This document shows, piece by piece, positions 50,401 to 59,975 of a DNA stretch of 64,000 bases. The position numbers and the translations under genes were made by a program. Numbering within the stretch: position 1 is the first letter of the stretch; every line of letters starts with the position of its first letter. The notes below the pieces were generated by a model that searched no databases, had not been told where the DNA came from, and worked only from the letters and a program-made list of their open reading frames with translations. Source of the DNA: Geomobilibacter sp964431365 (GTDB lineage: Bacteria > Desulfobacterota > Desulfuromonadia > Geobacterales > DSM-12255); NCBI GenBank assembly GCA_964431365.1, contig CAYSJJ010000002.1, positions 46,065 through 110,064 on the forward strand. The letters run 5' to 3'.

Positions 50401-53400
50401 TAGGGGATGGCTGTTGGGCAGCTCGCGGCTGCTTGCGTACTGGGGCGGGTTCCCGTGGCAGGAGGAGCAGGAGAGTGATTCCCCCCCCCAGGCTGCATCC
50501 AGCGTTCCTCTCAACTCCCTCACCCTCTGGCGCGACCAGGTGCCGTCGCTGTGGCAGCTGTTGGCGCTGCAGCTGCCGCCGGTCTGGGCAAAGGTGTAGG
50601 AAAAGGTGGTGTTGATGCCGGGGGAGAGATCATAGCCGGCGTTGCCATGCCTCCCCCGGTCGGCGATGGAAGTGCCGTCCGTGGTTGTCGCGGCGTGGCA
50701 GATACCGCATGAGTAGGCATCGTGTCTGCCGTGGCTGTTGGCCTTGGGTGTCCCCGATGCGTACGCCGGCGGGTTGCCGTGGCACGAGCCGCAGGAGAGG
50801 GGAGGTGCGTTCCAGGCCACGGCCGGCGATGACGGCGTCTGGCCGGTGGCCACGGCCGTCCCGCTGCTGTGGCAGTAGATGTCGGCACAGCTCCCGCCGG
50901 CATATGCGGCAGCAGTGGAGCGCCCCTTTGCCGACGCGGCGGGCAGGGCGGGGTTGTACAGCTCCACCTGGACGGTGCCGTCGTTGTCCCGTGCCGGGTC
51001 GACGGGATGGCAGTGACCGCAGTTGTTCTGATAGCGCGCCGTGGTGCTGATGCTGCCATAGACCGCCATCCGCGGCAGCCCGGTGAAATGCCTCTTGTGG
51101 GCATTGTCCTGTGGTGGCGCGCCGTGGCAGGTCCCGCAGGAGGTGGATGTCCAGATCCGCGGCAGAGAGCCCCCCTGGTGGCAGCTGACCATGCTGCAGG
51201 TTCCGCCCAGCTTGGAATACGAGTAGAGGAATCCCACTCCCGGTCCCGGGTCGACCTCATAGCCGCTGTTGGGGTGCAGGGAGCGGTCCGCGATGGTGGT
51301 CCCGTCCCTGGTGACGCCGTAGTGGCAGGAGCTGCACGGGTTGGCGGCATGGAGCGGGTGCCCATTCGCCTTGGGAACCGTGTCCTCGTAGGACGGGGGG
51401 TAGCCGTGGCACGAGCTGCACGACCCGCTCCTCCCCCAGACCGGTGACGAGTTGTTCCCGAACAGGACGCCGGTGGTGACCTTGACCCCGCTGCTGTGGC
51501 AGTAGGTGTTGGTGCAGCGGAGCGGTTCGCTTCCCGGCAACCTGCCGTACCCGGTCTGCGGGCCGTAGGGATCTCCCGGCGGGACCACCTCCACATAGCC
51601 GTTGGCGATATGGGCGGCGTCGGTGAAGATGTTCGCCCCTCCCCCCATGGTGTCAACCGGGATGGCGGTGCGGTTGCCGGTTACCGTTGTCGAGTGGCAG
51701 ACCACGCAGCCGTATATGCCGTGCTGGCCGTGGGAACCGGTCACCAGGGGGATCGAGGACTGGGCGTCGCCTCCGTGGCAGCCGGTACAGTCCGCCGGCA
51801 GGGACGGGCCTCCCCAGCTCAGCTCGGTTACGTTCGGGAGAGCGAACGGCGGTGACTGCCTGGTCCCCTGGCTGTGGCAGTAGAGGTTGCTGCAGTTCCC
51901 GTAGGGGGTGCCCGGCGCAGGGTCTCCCGAATAGGAGCCCGTTGCCCCGGGGACCGGCACGTTCGGGTTTATGACCACGTCGATCACGCCGTTGACATGC
52001 TCCGGGCCGCGGGCGGACGTGTCGCTGTGGGTGTAGAAGTCCACATGGCACTGATCACACATTTTCCCTTCGTAAAAGGGGGAGTAGTGGCAGGAGTTGC
52101 ACCATTTCCCGCCATCGTAGCGCAGGTGCCTGCCGTGGCTCCCCGAGGCCATGTAGGGGATGAAGATGTCGGAATGGTCACCCGCATAGTGACAGGCATG
52201 GCACCCCTCGCCGAACTGCTGGCCCCACGACACGGTCCGGTACGTGGGGGGCTGGGTAGGGTCGCTGGTCCCCTGGGCGGTGCTGTGGCAGTAGGTGGCG
52301 CTGCAGCTGCTTCCTGTGGAGCTGTAGCGGTACTGGATCGCATCGTTGCCCGGCGATGACACGTCGTACCGCCTGTTCCCGTGGGTGGACGAATAGCTGC
52401 TGATGGTGATGCCGTCCATCGTGGTTGCGTAGTGGCACCTGCTGCAGCTGTAGCCGTAGAAGTCGTGCTTGGGGTGGGCGTTGGACTTCGGCGAACCGTT
52501 GGCATAGGCCGGCGGATTGCCGTGACAGGAGCCGCAGCCGAGGGTCCCGGAACTCCCCCAGGGAGGGGTGGTGAGATTGGCAAACGGGGCGCCGGTGGCG
52601 ATCGACGTGCCGTTCGTGTGGCAGTATGCGGTGCTGCACCGCTTGTCGGCAGGGTTGTAGACGACCGAACCGTCCCGGGCCGAGATGTCGTATGCCCCGT
52701 TCCGGTGGTTCGAGGCGGCGGCCAGGGTGGTGCCGTCGGTGGTGGTCCCGTAGTGGCAGGTGTCGCAGCTGTTCCGGTGTTGTGGGTGGCTGTTGGCCTT
52801 GGGGGCGCCGCTTGTGTAGGCGGGCGGGTTGGCGTGGCAGGCGGTGCAGGGATCGCCCCCCCACGCCGGCATCGCGTAGCGATAGGTGCCGGTCCCGGCG
52901 TAGGTGCCGTCTTCGTGGCAGGAGACGTTGCTGCAGCTGCCGAACCGGTTCTCCTGGCTCCGGGGGAGGACGTCGTTCAGCGGGCCGTCATAGCTCCCGC
53001 CGCCGGCCAGGCGGATGTTCAGGGGGCGCCGTCCGGCGCTGGTGGCGTGGGCAAAGGAGTTGGTCTCGGCAAGGTGATCGTTGTGGCAGACGCTGCAGCC
53101 GCTCAACCCGTTGTAGACCGCTGCGTGCCGGAGATGGCTCCCTGCTGGCCCGCTCTCCCCGCCGGCCGGCGGGGCCCCGTGGCAGGCGCCGCAGCCGTCG
53201 GGAACCGTCAGACTCGCCCCTCCCCAGACCGGCGTCTCCCGCTCGAAGTGGCAGTTGACGTTGCTGCAGCTTGAGAGGCGGGGGGTCGGCGTCTGGGGAA
53301 AGCCGCTGGAGCCGTTCCGGTAGACCGCGGTGAGGGGCGAGGAGTTGATGTTGGCCGCCAGATCGATGCGTTCGTTGCGGTGGGACGAGGTGTAGCCGGT

Positions 53401-53649
53401 GCTCGGGTGGCAGGCGGCACAGGCGGTGGCGGTCGCGCCGGGCCCCATGTGGGTCCGGTGATTCCCCCGGAAGCCGCCGGAGGTGATGTTCCGGTACGCT
53501 GCGTCCACCGGACGGTAGTCCGGGGGAGAGCTGCTGCCGTGACACTGGAAACATTCGATGGCGGCGTAGGCCGGTATGGGCTGATACAGCAATATCGCGG
53601 CGCCGAGGAGGGTAAAACACTGCTTCCGGATAGCGGTGAGAACGGGCAT
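47425..53649 (-). CDS. Giant multiheme c-type cytochrome with C-terminal adhesion-type domains
   Basis: The 2074-residue protein has a signal peptide ending PIPAYA before AIECFQCHG and then a long run of heme motifs. By hand I count about 32 CxxCH, 16 CxxxxCH and one CxxxCH, so up to about 49 potential heme sites. Each repeat of about 100 residues pairs a CxxxxCH (CSNVSCH type) with CxxCH followed by G-N/Y-PP and another CxxCH, the Geobacter CxxxxCH...CxxCH family. The last 330 residues have no heme motif: a Big_5-like domain (VNEPVKVYFTEEMDPASI... YTWSFTTT) then a jelly-roll-like domain ending YVGGDPR. It is likely extracytoplasmic in extracellular electron transfer. AGAAGGGAG precedes the ATG at 53649. 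Confidence 0.9.
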   Translation of the reverse strand: MPVLTAIRKQCFTLLGAAILLYQPIPAYAAIECFQCHGSSSPPDYRPVDAAYRNITSGGFRGNHRTHMGPGATATACAACHPSTGYTSSHRNERIDLAANINSSPLTAVYRNGSSGFPQTPTPRLSSCSNVNCHFERETPVWGGASLTVPDGCGACHGAPPAGGESGPAGSHLRHAAVYNGLSGCSVCHNDHLAETNSFAHATSAGRRPLNIRLAGGGSYDGPLNDVLPRSQENRFGSCSNVSCHEDGTYAGTGTYRYAMPAWGGDPCTACHANPPAYTSGAPKANSHPQHRNSCDTCHYGTTTDGTTLAAASNHRNGAYDISARDGSVVYNPADKRCSTAYCHTNGTSIATGAPFANLTTPPWGSSGTLGCGSCHGNPPAYANGSPKSNAHPKHDFYGYSCSRCHYATTMDGITISSYSSTHGNRRYDVSSPGNDAIQYRYSSTGSSCSATYCHSTAQGTSDPTQPPTYRTVSWGQQFGEGCHACHYAGDHSDIFIPYMASGSHGRHLRYDGGKWCNSCHYSPFYEGKMCDQCHVDFYTHSDTSARGPEHVNGVIDVVINPNVPVPGATGSYSGDPAPGTPYGNCSNLYCHSQGTRQSPPFALPNVTELSWGGPSLPADCTGCHGGDAQSSIPLVTGSHGQHGIYGCVVCHSTTVTGNRTAIPVDTMGGGANIFTDAAHIANGYVEVVPPGDPYGPQTGYGRLPGSEPLRCTNTYCHSSGVKVTTGVLFGNNSSPVWGRSGSCSSCHGYPPSYEDTVPKANGHPLHAANPCSSCHYGVTRDGTTIADRSLHPNSGYEVDPGPGVGFLYSYSKLGGTCSMVSCHQGGSLPRIWTSTSCGTCHGAPPQDNAHKRHFTGLPRMAVYGSISTTARYQNNCGHCHPVDPARDNDGTVQVELYNPALPAASAKGRSTAAAYAGGSCADIYCHSSGTAVATGQTPSSPAVAWNAPPLSCGSCHGNPPAYASGTPKANSHGRHDAYSCGICHAATTTDGTSIADRGRHGNAGYDLSPGINTTFSYTFAQTGGSCSANSCHSDGTWSRQRVRELRGTLDAAWGGESLSCSSCHGNPPQYASSRELPNSHPLHAKYPCGSCHYKVSGEGSGIADRALHANGNCELDPSSGVNFTTHWVVTSYYWNTVSIECDNVSCHNDGTAVVTGSRVPGQASATWGSGLGCTGCHANPPAYANGSPKANSHGRHAGYGCQSCHYSVTTSGTNIADRNLHANDSYEVTPSPGNMFGYTFAASGGSCANVSCHNDGTGVATGSQQIAPPAAWGDTFACGSCHGNPPSYASNSPKKNSHLGAHTGIGCQLCHAAVTTTGTTITAPALHGNSQYNVTPGTGTGFSYTYAASGGSCATIHCHSDGTVIRTGTIRSNGAAWGGNSLGCDGCHGNPPAYTANSPKGNAHLFSGHSALGCQACHYPVTGNGVSITDPARHKNGAYDVGPAPSSSFSYTFSPTSYSVCGNVTCHSDGTAVATGIPQSTASSFWYTGTNCLNFCHAIPPQYANGTPKKNSHGKHQYYRCMECHYDTVSSTNDWVVSNPANHKNGAYTLKQGPGRSFTYSFSSGGGTCTLVSCHGDGTSIATGTLASPTPAQWGVTALGCDGCHGYPPLYPSGSPKKNSHAKHSGLGCQLCHSSTTWDGTYVSPSYHINGQYTLSGTKIGTYTYSASGSTCSLVQCHSDGTYVSTGSLGSRLGTTTWGTPLTLACTSCHGMPPAYANGYPKGNSHGVHAGRAIGCVSCHAGVTADGATILNRSKHGNGQYDVSFSDSTTSFTYTYRSGGSSCSDVACHPPEKRNINWSAFAQAPTVFSPVNNENYAQVNEPVKVYFTEEMDPASITAEGVFTLSCGTTPVSGTVSYDPATNIASFTPDVPLDYLNPYTARLTNAVRNLAGQQLQNSYTWSFTTTNSPNFTYFVNSTFDLMSMGNLDIQSPSGGGSWTVITPGFNGASLSGMNQGYARMDEATKIDAQMRTFQLDLTNYQSLKLSFLYNFRMSPPSVADVEISLNGAAGPWTSIRRWSATYANYSYQGSETVNLSAVAKGEPNIVIRFRFTPQTPSNSGWWAVDNLYVGGDPR

Positions 53650-53704
53650 GCCACTCCCTTCTGGGATGTAATGGTGCTCTGGCTGGGATACTATGGCGGC
53701 TGCC

Positions 53705-53747
53705 ATTTAATTATATTTTGCAAATTAAGTAATTTTTATGCAATCGC
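53705..53747 (-). promoter_or_regulatory. AT-rich promoter box of the first cytochrome gene
   Basis: On the minus strand, TTGCATAA...TTGCAAAATATAATTAAAT lies 56-98 bases upstream of the start and includes a TATAAT. A matching box precedes the second cytochrome gene (59811-59855). Confidence 0.5.
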
Positions 53748-53784
53748 TGTTCCGGGAAGGGCGGGAAGTCGTCTGCTGCATACG

Positions 53785-53816
53785 AAAAGGCCTGCGGGAT
53801 TGGCCGCAGGCCTTTA
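53785..53816 (-). terminator. Rho-independent terminator of the second cytochrome gene
   Basis: GGCCTGCGG and CCGCAGGCC form a stem with a GATTGG loop. TTTT follows on the minus strand. The core is the same as in the terminator at 59911-59945. Confidence 0.85.
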
Positions 53817-53843
53817 TCGAACGGGTGGCGGGGAGGACGAGAA

Positions 53844-56219
53844 CTAGTTCGGGTCTGCGTACAGGTAGATGTTGTCCACGGTGAATTGACCGGCGTTGAC
53901 GCTCTTCACCTCGTTGATGGTGAACCGGAACCGGAACATGGCCCGCTGCTGTCCTTTGAGCAGTGACGTCAGGTTGAGCTTGACGCCATAGCTCCCTTCC
54001 GTGGTCGGGTTGGCCGGGGGATCGCTCCTTCGCCAGACATTCGTCCAGGGGCCGGCGCTGCCGTTCACGCTCACATCCACGTCCGCCGTATTGGGGGACG
54101 AGTACTGCAGGCCATAGTCGAACTGGAGTTCAATGGTCTTGTACCCCCGCAGGTCCAGCTCAGGGCTCTGCAGGGCAGCGCTGTTCTGGTACTCGAAGGC
54201 TATGACGTAGACGCCGCTCATGTACGGCCTGCTCATCGTCGGCAGCCCCCAGTACCCTTCGGTCACGCTGAACGGATCGAAGCCCGTTTGCCCGGGGAAC
54301 TGCTGGGAGAGGATCGCCCCGTACTGCGGCGAGTGACCGGTGGTGAAGCTCCAGCTCCTGCCGCTGGAGATATTCGCCCCGACCGCCGTCCTGATCCCGT
54401 TGGTGAAGGTGGCGGTATAGGTGGTGAAATAGTGGAGCGGCTCTGTCGGTGTGAAGTAGACGACGTAACAGTTCTGATCGACGGCGACCGAGCTGTAGCT
54501 CCCCGGGACCGGCGCACCGTCTTCCGTCACGTAGAAGGTGCTTCCATTGACCGTCGACATGTCGATCTCTTCGGCAAAGACCAGCTGAATCGGATAGGTC
54601 CCATCCACATAGGTGGCGTTCTCCGGCGGGCTCACGTACCGGAGGTCGAACGGCTGGTAGCTCCAGTTCCGCCGTTTTGCACCGTCGGCGTGGCAGGAGA
54701 CGTTGCTGCACGAGCTCCCCAGGTAGCCGAACGAGAAGGTGAACGGGGCGCTGCCGTTGCTCGAAATGTTGTAGAAGCCGTTTGCGTGCCGGGACCGGTC
54801 GATGACCGTGTCCCTGTCGGCAACCACCGAGGCGTGGCAGACCTCGCAGCCGTAAGAGGTATGGCTTCCGTGCGCATTCCCCTTGGGGGAACGGTCGGGA
54901 TAGGCCGGGGGGCGGCCGTGGCAACCATCGCAGCCGAACGTGAACGTGGCACCCCACTGCAGAGGCCCGTTCACCGGCGCCGTGCCGGTAATGATCGAGG
55001 TGCCGTCCCCATGGCACGAGACGTTCCCGCAGCTTGCCAGGTAGGAGTTGGAATAGGTCAGCTTGATCCCCGCCCCCTCGCTGACATCGTAGGAGCCGTT
55101 GGCGTGCCCCCACTTGCCGGCATTGTGGCACCGGTCGCATGCGTAGGGCTCATGCTTGCCCATATGCCCGTTGGCCTTTGGGGTCCCGTTCGGATACGAC
55201 GGCGGGTAACCGTGACACGAGCCGCAGCCGAGTGGGGGGGAGCCCCAGGTGGCGGACGAGGTCACAGCCGCCCCGGTCCTCACCGACGTCCCGTTGCTGT
55301 GGCAGTAGAGCTGGGTGCAGGTCCCCCCCCGGCTGTGGTCGGCGTTGGTGGCATAGGTGTAGGTGAACACCCTGTTGGAGTAGTAGGGGGAAACATCGTA
55401 CTGGCCGTTCTTGTGTTTCGCCGCGTTGACGATGGAGTAGCTGCTGTTGACGACACCGGCATGGCAGACGAAGCAGGCGAGACCGCTGGTCATGACGTGG
55501 CTGTTGTGGCTGTTGGCCTTGGGAGAGCCGTTGGGATACTCCGGCAGCCACCACGAGTAATAATCCCGGTGACAGCCGGAACAGCCGAGGGAGTTCCCCC
55601 AGTCGGCAGAGCCGGTGGAACGGGGCACACCGGTGGCAACGGCGGTCCCGTCGCTGTGGCAGGTCACGTTGCTGCAGCGCCTGGTATTGCTGCTGGTGTT
55701 CACAAACGAGATCCCGGGGCCGGGAGCGATGTTGTATCTGCCGTTCTTGTGCAGTGCCTGATTGGCTATTGCCGTCCCGTTGGTGGTGACCGTGTAGTGG
55801 CAGGTCTGACAGCCGAGGGGGGCGTGGTTTCCCTGGTGGCTGTTGGACTTCGGCGACCCGTTGGCGTAGGAGGGGGGGGAGCCGTGGCAGAGGGTGCAGG
55901 TGGATGCCGCGCCCCACTTGGCCGTGCCCGAGGTCCGGACCCCGGTCCTCACCGCCGTGCCGTCGCTGTGGCAGGAGATGGTGCTGCAGGTGCCGCCGTT
56001 AAGCGCGAAGCTGTAGCTGAAGGTCGTTCCCGGCCCGGGGTCAGCGCTGTAGAGGTTGTCCGGATGATACCCCCGGTGGGTGATGGAGACGCTGTCGTTG
56101 GTCACCCAGTTGTGGCAGGTGTTGCAGCTGTAGGCGGCGTGATTCCCCTGATGGCTGTTCGCCTTGGGGGTCCCGTTGGCATAGGCGGGGGGGTAGCCGT
56201 GGCAGCTGGCGCAGGTCAT
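53844..56219 (-). pseudogene. Giant multiheme cytochrome, C-terminal fragment after the frameshift
   Basis: The frame begins MTCASCHGYPP at the junction and runs 791 codons. It has about 10 CxxCH and 5 CxxxxCH motifs in the same repeat pattern. After the heme region come a Big_5-like domain (IQLVFAEEIDMSTVNG... SWSFTTG) and a jelly-roll-like domain (VSVNGSAGPWTNVWRRS... YLYADPN), parallel to the first cytochrome. It has no ribosome site or signal peptide and continues the frame of the gene starting at 59757 after a shift at about 56218-56245. If the shift is real, this half would not be made. Confidence 0.85.
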
Positions 56220-59200
56220 GGACGGCCGGCACGGCCGTGCCGTCGCTGTGGCACGGCACGTTGCTGCAGCTGCCGCCGGCCGGTGCGAAGGTATAGGTGA
56301 AGCTGTGATCGTAGCGCGGGTAGGCCGAGACGTTGTACTGGCCGTTGTTGTGCCGGGATGGGTCGGTGATTTCGTAGAGGGTGTTCATTACGTCATAGTG
56401 GCATTCGTAGCACCGGACAGTGCCGTCGAAGGAGAGGTGCCGGGCGTGGCTGTTGGCCTTGGGAGAGCCGCTTGCGTAGCCCGGCGGGTTGCCGTGGCAG
56501 TTGGTGCAGGTCGGGGTTCCCCAGGTGGCCGACGCCGGGCTGCTGGGGGTCCCGGTCGCCAGGGCGGTGCCGTCGCCGTGGCACGAGACGCTGCTGCAGC
56601 TGCCGCCGCTGGCCGCGAAGCTGTAGGAAAAGCTCGTGCCGGCTGCCGGGGTGACGTCGTAGGCGCCGTTTCCGTGGCGCGCATGGTCGGAGATAGCGGT
56701 CCCGTCGGCAGTGGTGGCGGCATGGCAGGTCTGGCACCCCGTCCCGCCGTGCTTGGCATGGCTGTTCTTCTTCGGGGCGCCGGACGGATACGCGGGGGGG
56801 GAGCCGTGGCAGGCGGTGCAGGCCAAGGTCGTACCCCAGGCGGTGGGACCGGGGAGCCCGGAGGGTGCCGCACCAGTGGCGATGGCTGTGCCGTCGTTGT
56901 GGCAGGAGATCGTCGTGCAGCTGCCGCCCGTGGTGGCGTAGGCATAGGTGAATACCGTGCCGGCGCCCGGTGCGAGGTCGTACCGCCCGTCGCCATGGCG
57001 GGTGATGTCGGCGATGCTGGCCCCATCGTTGGTGGTGGCGGCATGGCAGCTGTTGCAGCCCGGCGCACGGTGCTGCGGATGACTGTTTGCCTTCGGCGAG
57101 CCACTGGCGTAGGCCGGCGGGTTGCCGTGGCAACCGGCGCAGGTCATGGTCGGTCCGTTCCAGGCAAGTCCTGCCGAGGCCGGGGACTGGCCGCTGCTGA
57201 CCGAGGTGCCGTCGCCGTGGCAGTAGATGTTGCTGCAGGTGCCGTTCGTGTGGGCGATGCCGCGGTTGTCCTGCAGTAAATTCTTGCTGCTGGAGTAGTG
57301 CGCCAGGGGCGAATTCAGGGCCTTGCGGGAGCCGGGCGCCGCCGTCTCGCTGTAGAGCTCGACCTGGACCGCGCCGTCATGGTCCCTGGCGACATCGCGC
57401 GGATGGCAGATGCCGCAATTGAAGCCGAAGAGCCGGCCGGTGCTCATGTTGCCGTAGGCGGCATAACGCGGGGCGCCGGTGAAATGCTTCCGGTGGGACG
57501 GGTCGTCCGGCGGCGCGGTGTGGCAGTTGCCGCAACCGGTCGATGCCCAGGGGCGCGGCGCCGCTCCGGCCCCGTGGCAACTGACTCCGCTGCAACTGCT
57601 GCCACCGGTGCTGTAGCTGTAGGTGAAACTGACGCCGTCACCGGCAGCCAGGTCGTACTGCTTGTTGAGGTGTCTGTTCTGGTCGGTTATGGCCGTACCG
57701 TTCGTGGTGGTGGCGAAATGGCACGTCTGGCAGCCGAACTGGGTATGTCTGCCGTGGTTGTTGGCCTTCGGTGTGGTGTCCGGATAGGTGGGTGGGTAGC
57801 CGTGGCAGCCGCTGCAGGTCAACGGCGGCGATCCCCAGACCGGCGAGCTGACCGTGTCGACGATGCCGCCGGTGGCGACGGAAGTGCCGCTGGTATGGCA
57901 GTAGGTGTTGGAGCAACTGCCGGGAGCGCTCCCCGGGCTCTTGGCGCCGGAGAAATAGCTCCCCCCGTTGTTCGGGCTGAGCGCCACCTCGACATAACCG
58001 TTCGCGTGCTTGGTCTTGTCCGTGTAGATCGGGTAATAGGCCATGGATTTGGCAGGAATCGGGCTCCGGTTGTCGGTGACCGTTGCCTGGTGGCAGCCGC
58101 TGCAGTCGTAGCCGATGTGGCTCCCATGGGATCCGGTGGCGAGCGGGCTGGCGGAGGTGGCGTCCCCCCCGTGGCAGCCGGTGCAGTCGCCGGGCAGGGC
58201 GCCCCCCCAGCGGATGTTGTCGCTGATGGGGGGCTCGTACGGCGGATTGAGCCGGGTCCCGCGGCTGTGACAGTAGAGGTTCTGGCAGGTGCCGTAGGGG
58301 GTGCCGGGGACCGTGTCGCCGGTGTAGCTCCCGGTGGCGCCGGCGGCCGGGAAGGTGGGGATGAGCGCCACGTCGATCTTGCCGTCGGCGTGCTCCGGGC
58401 CGCGGGCGGAAATGTTCTGGTGGCCGTCGAAGACACTGACCACGTGGCACTGCCAGCAGGTCGGCCGGTCGTTGTATTCCGGCTTGTAGTGGCAGGTTCC
58501 GCAGCCCCCCCCCACCTCGAAGATGAGATGCTTCTCGTGGCTGCCGCTCTTCATGTACGGGACGACTCCCTGGGCGTGGTACCCGGCCGCGTGGCACATC
58601 TGGCACCCCCGGCCGTACTGCTGGTTCCAGCTGGGCGACGTGTAGGTGGGGGGCAGGGTCGGGTCGGTGATCCCCTGGGCCGAGCTGTGGCAGTAGGTGG
58701 TGCAGCTCCCCCCTGCAGGGCTGGCGGTGTAGCTGAGCGTTTCGCCGGGCGGGGGGGTCACGTCGTAAGCCGCGTTGGCGTGCCTGGCCGGATCCGCGAT
58801 GCTGGCGCCGTCGGTGGTGGTGCCGTAATGGCAGCGGCTGCAGCTGTAGTTGTAGTAGTTGTGCTTCGGATGGGCGTTCGCCTTGGGAGCGCCATTGTTG
58901 TATGCCGGCGGGTAGGAGTGGCAGGAGCCGCATGAGGCCGTTCCGCTTCCCCAGGTCGGGGACGAGAAGGTGCCGAGCACCGCGCCGGTGGCAACGGTGG
59001 TCCCGTTGCTGTGGCAGTAAACGGCCGAGCATCTGCCGAACCGGTTTCCCTGGCTCCTGGGGAGGTAGTCGTTCACCGGCCCGTTGTAGGAGCCGCTGGC
59101 GGAGCTGCCCGGGTTCCTGATGGCGACCACCAGGTCGCGCCGGCCGGCGCTGGTGGCATGGGCAAAGGGGCTGGTCTCGCCGAGATGGTCGCTATGGCAG

Positions 59201-59757
59201 GTGGCGCAGCCGCCGGTGCCGGGGAGGTAGCGGTCGTGCAGGGGATGGCTTCCTGCCGCGCCGGTGTCTCCTCCCGAAGGAGGAGCCCCGTGGCAGGCGC
59301 CGCAACCCGCCGGAGCGGTGAGGGGGGCGCTCCCCCAGGTCGGCGAGGTCCGCTCGAAGTGGCAGTTGACGTTATTGCAGCTCCCCAGGCTGGGGGTCGG
59401 TGTCTGGCCGAAGCCGCTGGAGCCGTTGCGGTAGACCGCGGCCAGCGGCGAGCCGTTGATGTTCGCTGCCATGTCGATGCGGCCGTTGCGGTGGGACGAT
59501 GTGTAGCCGTCGCTGGAATGACAGGTCGTGCAGGCTGCCGCACCGGCCCCTGGCCCCATGTGGGTCCGGTGGTTACCCTGAAAACCGCCGGAGGTGACAT
59601 TCCGGTACGCGGCGTCAACCGGCCGGTAGTCGGGTGGCGCGGTGCTGCCGTGGCACTGGTAGCACTGGATCGCTGCGTGGGCGTTTGCGGAACAGAGCAA
59701 AAAGGCGGAAAAAAGGTAGGCAAAACACTGCGTGCGGATGGCGGTGAAGTCGGGCAT
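56041..59757 (-). pseudogene. Giant multiheme cytochrome, N-terminal fragment before the frameshift
   Basis: The ATG at 59757 follows GAAGGGAG and gives a signal peptide (MPDFTAIRTQCFAYLFSAFLL... ANAHA) and then about 21 CxxCH and 9 CxxxxCH motifs plus a CxxxCH (CTTYCH). It matches the first cytochrome closely from the first residues (IQCYQCHGS, PPDYRPVDAAYRN). After CSNVPCHSDGTAVP, about residue 1178, the frame shifts, and the last 60 or so residues to the stop at 56041 are out of phase and lack heme motifs. The intact gene would be about 1970 residues (53844-59757). Confidence 0.88.
56227..56242. repeat. Perfect palindrome at the cytochrome frameshift junction
   Basis: CGGCACGGCCGTGCCG is a perfect 16-base palindrome at the point where the reading frame of the second cytochrome shifts. 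Compared with other repeats, about 20 codons between the CxxxxCH and the next CxxCH are missing here. Confidence 0.75.
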
Positions 59758-59810
59758 GACACTCCCTTCGGGGATGCAATGTGGCACTGCAGAGGGCTTT
59801 GCGAAGATAT

Positions 59811-59855
59811 ATTTAATTATTTATTGCGAATTAGCGTTGACTTATGCAAGCGGCG
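59811..59855 (-). promoter_or_regulatory. AT-rich promoter box of the second cytochrome gene
   Basis: The minus strand reads TTGCATAAGTCAACG... with AATAATTAAAT, matching the box before the first cytochrome gene in order and spacing. It lies about 54-98 bases upstream of the start. Confidence 0.5.
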
Positions 59856-59910
59856 TTCCCGATTGACGTTATCAGTTGTCCCGATGGAGACCGTTTTGCA
59901 CCGAAAATGC

Positions 59911-59945
59911 AAAAAGGCCTGCGGTGGTGAGCCGCAGGCCTTTTT
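59911..59945 (-). terminator. Rho-independent terminator
   Basis: AAAAAGGCCTGCGG and CCGCAGGCCTTTTT form a 14-bp stem with a TGGTGAG loop. It is just downstream of the OB-fold gene and resembles the terminator after the second cytochrome gene. Confidence 0.9.
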
Positions 59946-59975
59946 GCAGAGAACGTGACAGTTTATCGCTGAGCG

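Noticed and set aside
53650..53843. Possible cyclic di-GMP riboswitch before the cytochrome gene
   Set aside because: Such elements occur before cytochromes in this group, but the GEMM consensus is not found in either cytochrome leader.
54288..58935. Long plus-strand frames opposite the second cytochrome (670 and 545 codons)
   Set aside because: They mirror the repeated heme-motif DNA, have Gly/Val/Arg-rich low-complexity translation, no ribosome sites and no family features. They are shadows of the cytochrome gene.
47425..59757. Regular repeats resembling a CRISPR array
   Set aside because: The spacing is that of coding heme repeats (about 100 residues) in an open frame, not short repeats with unique spacers.
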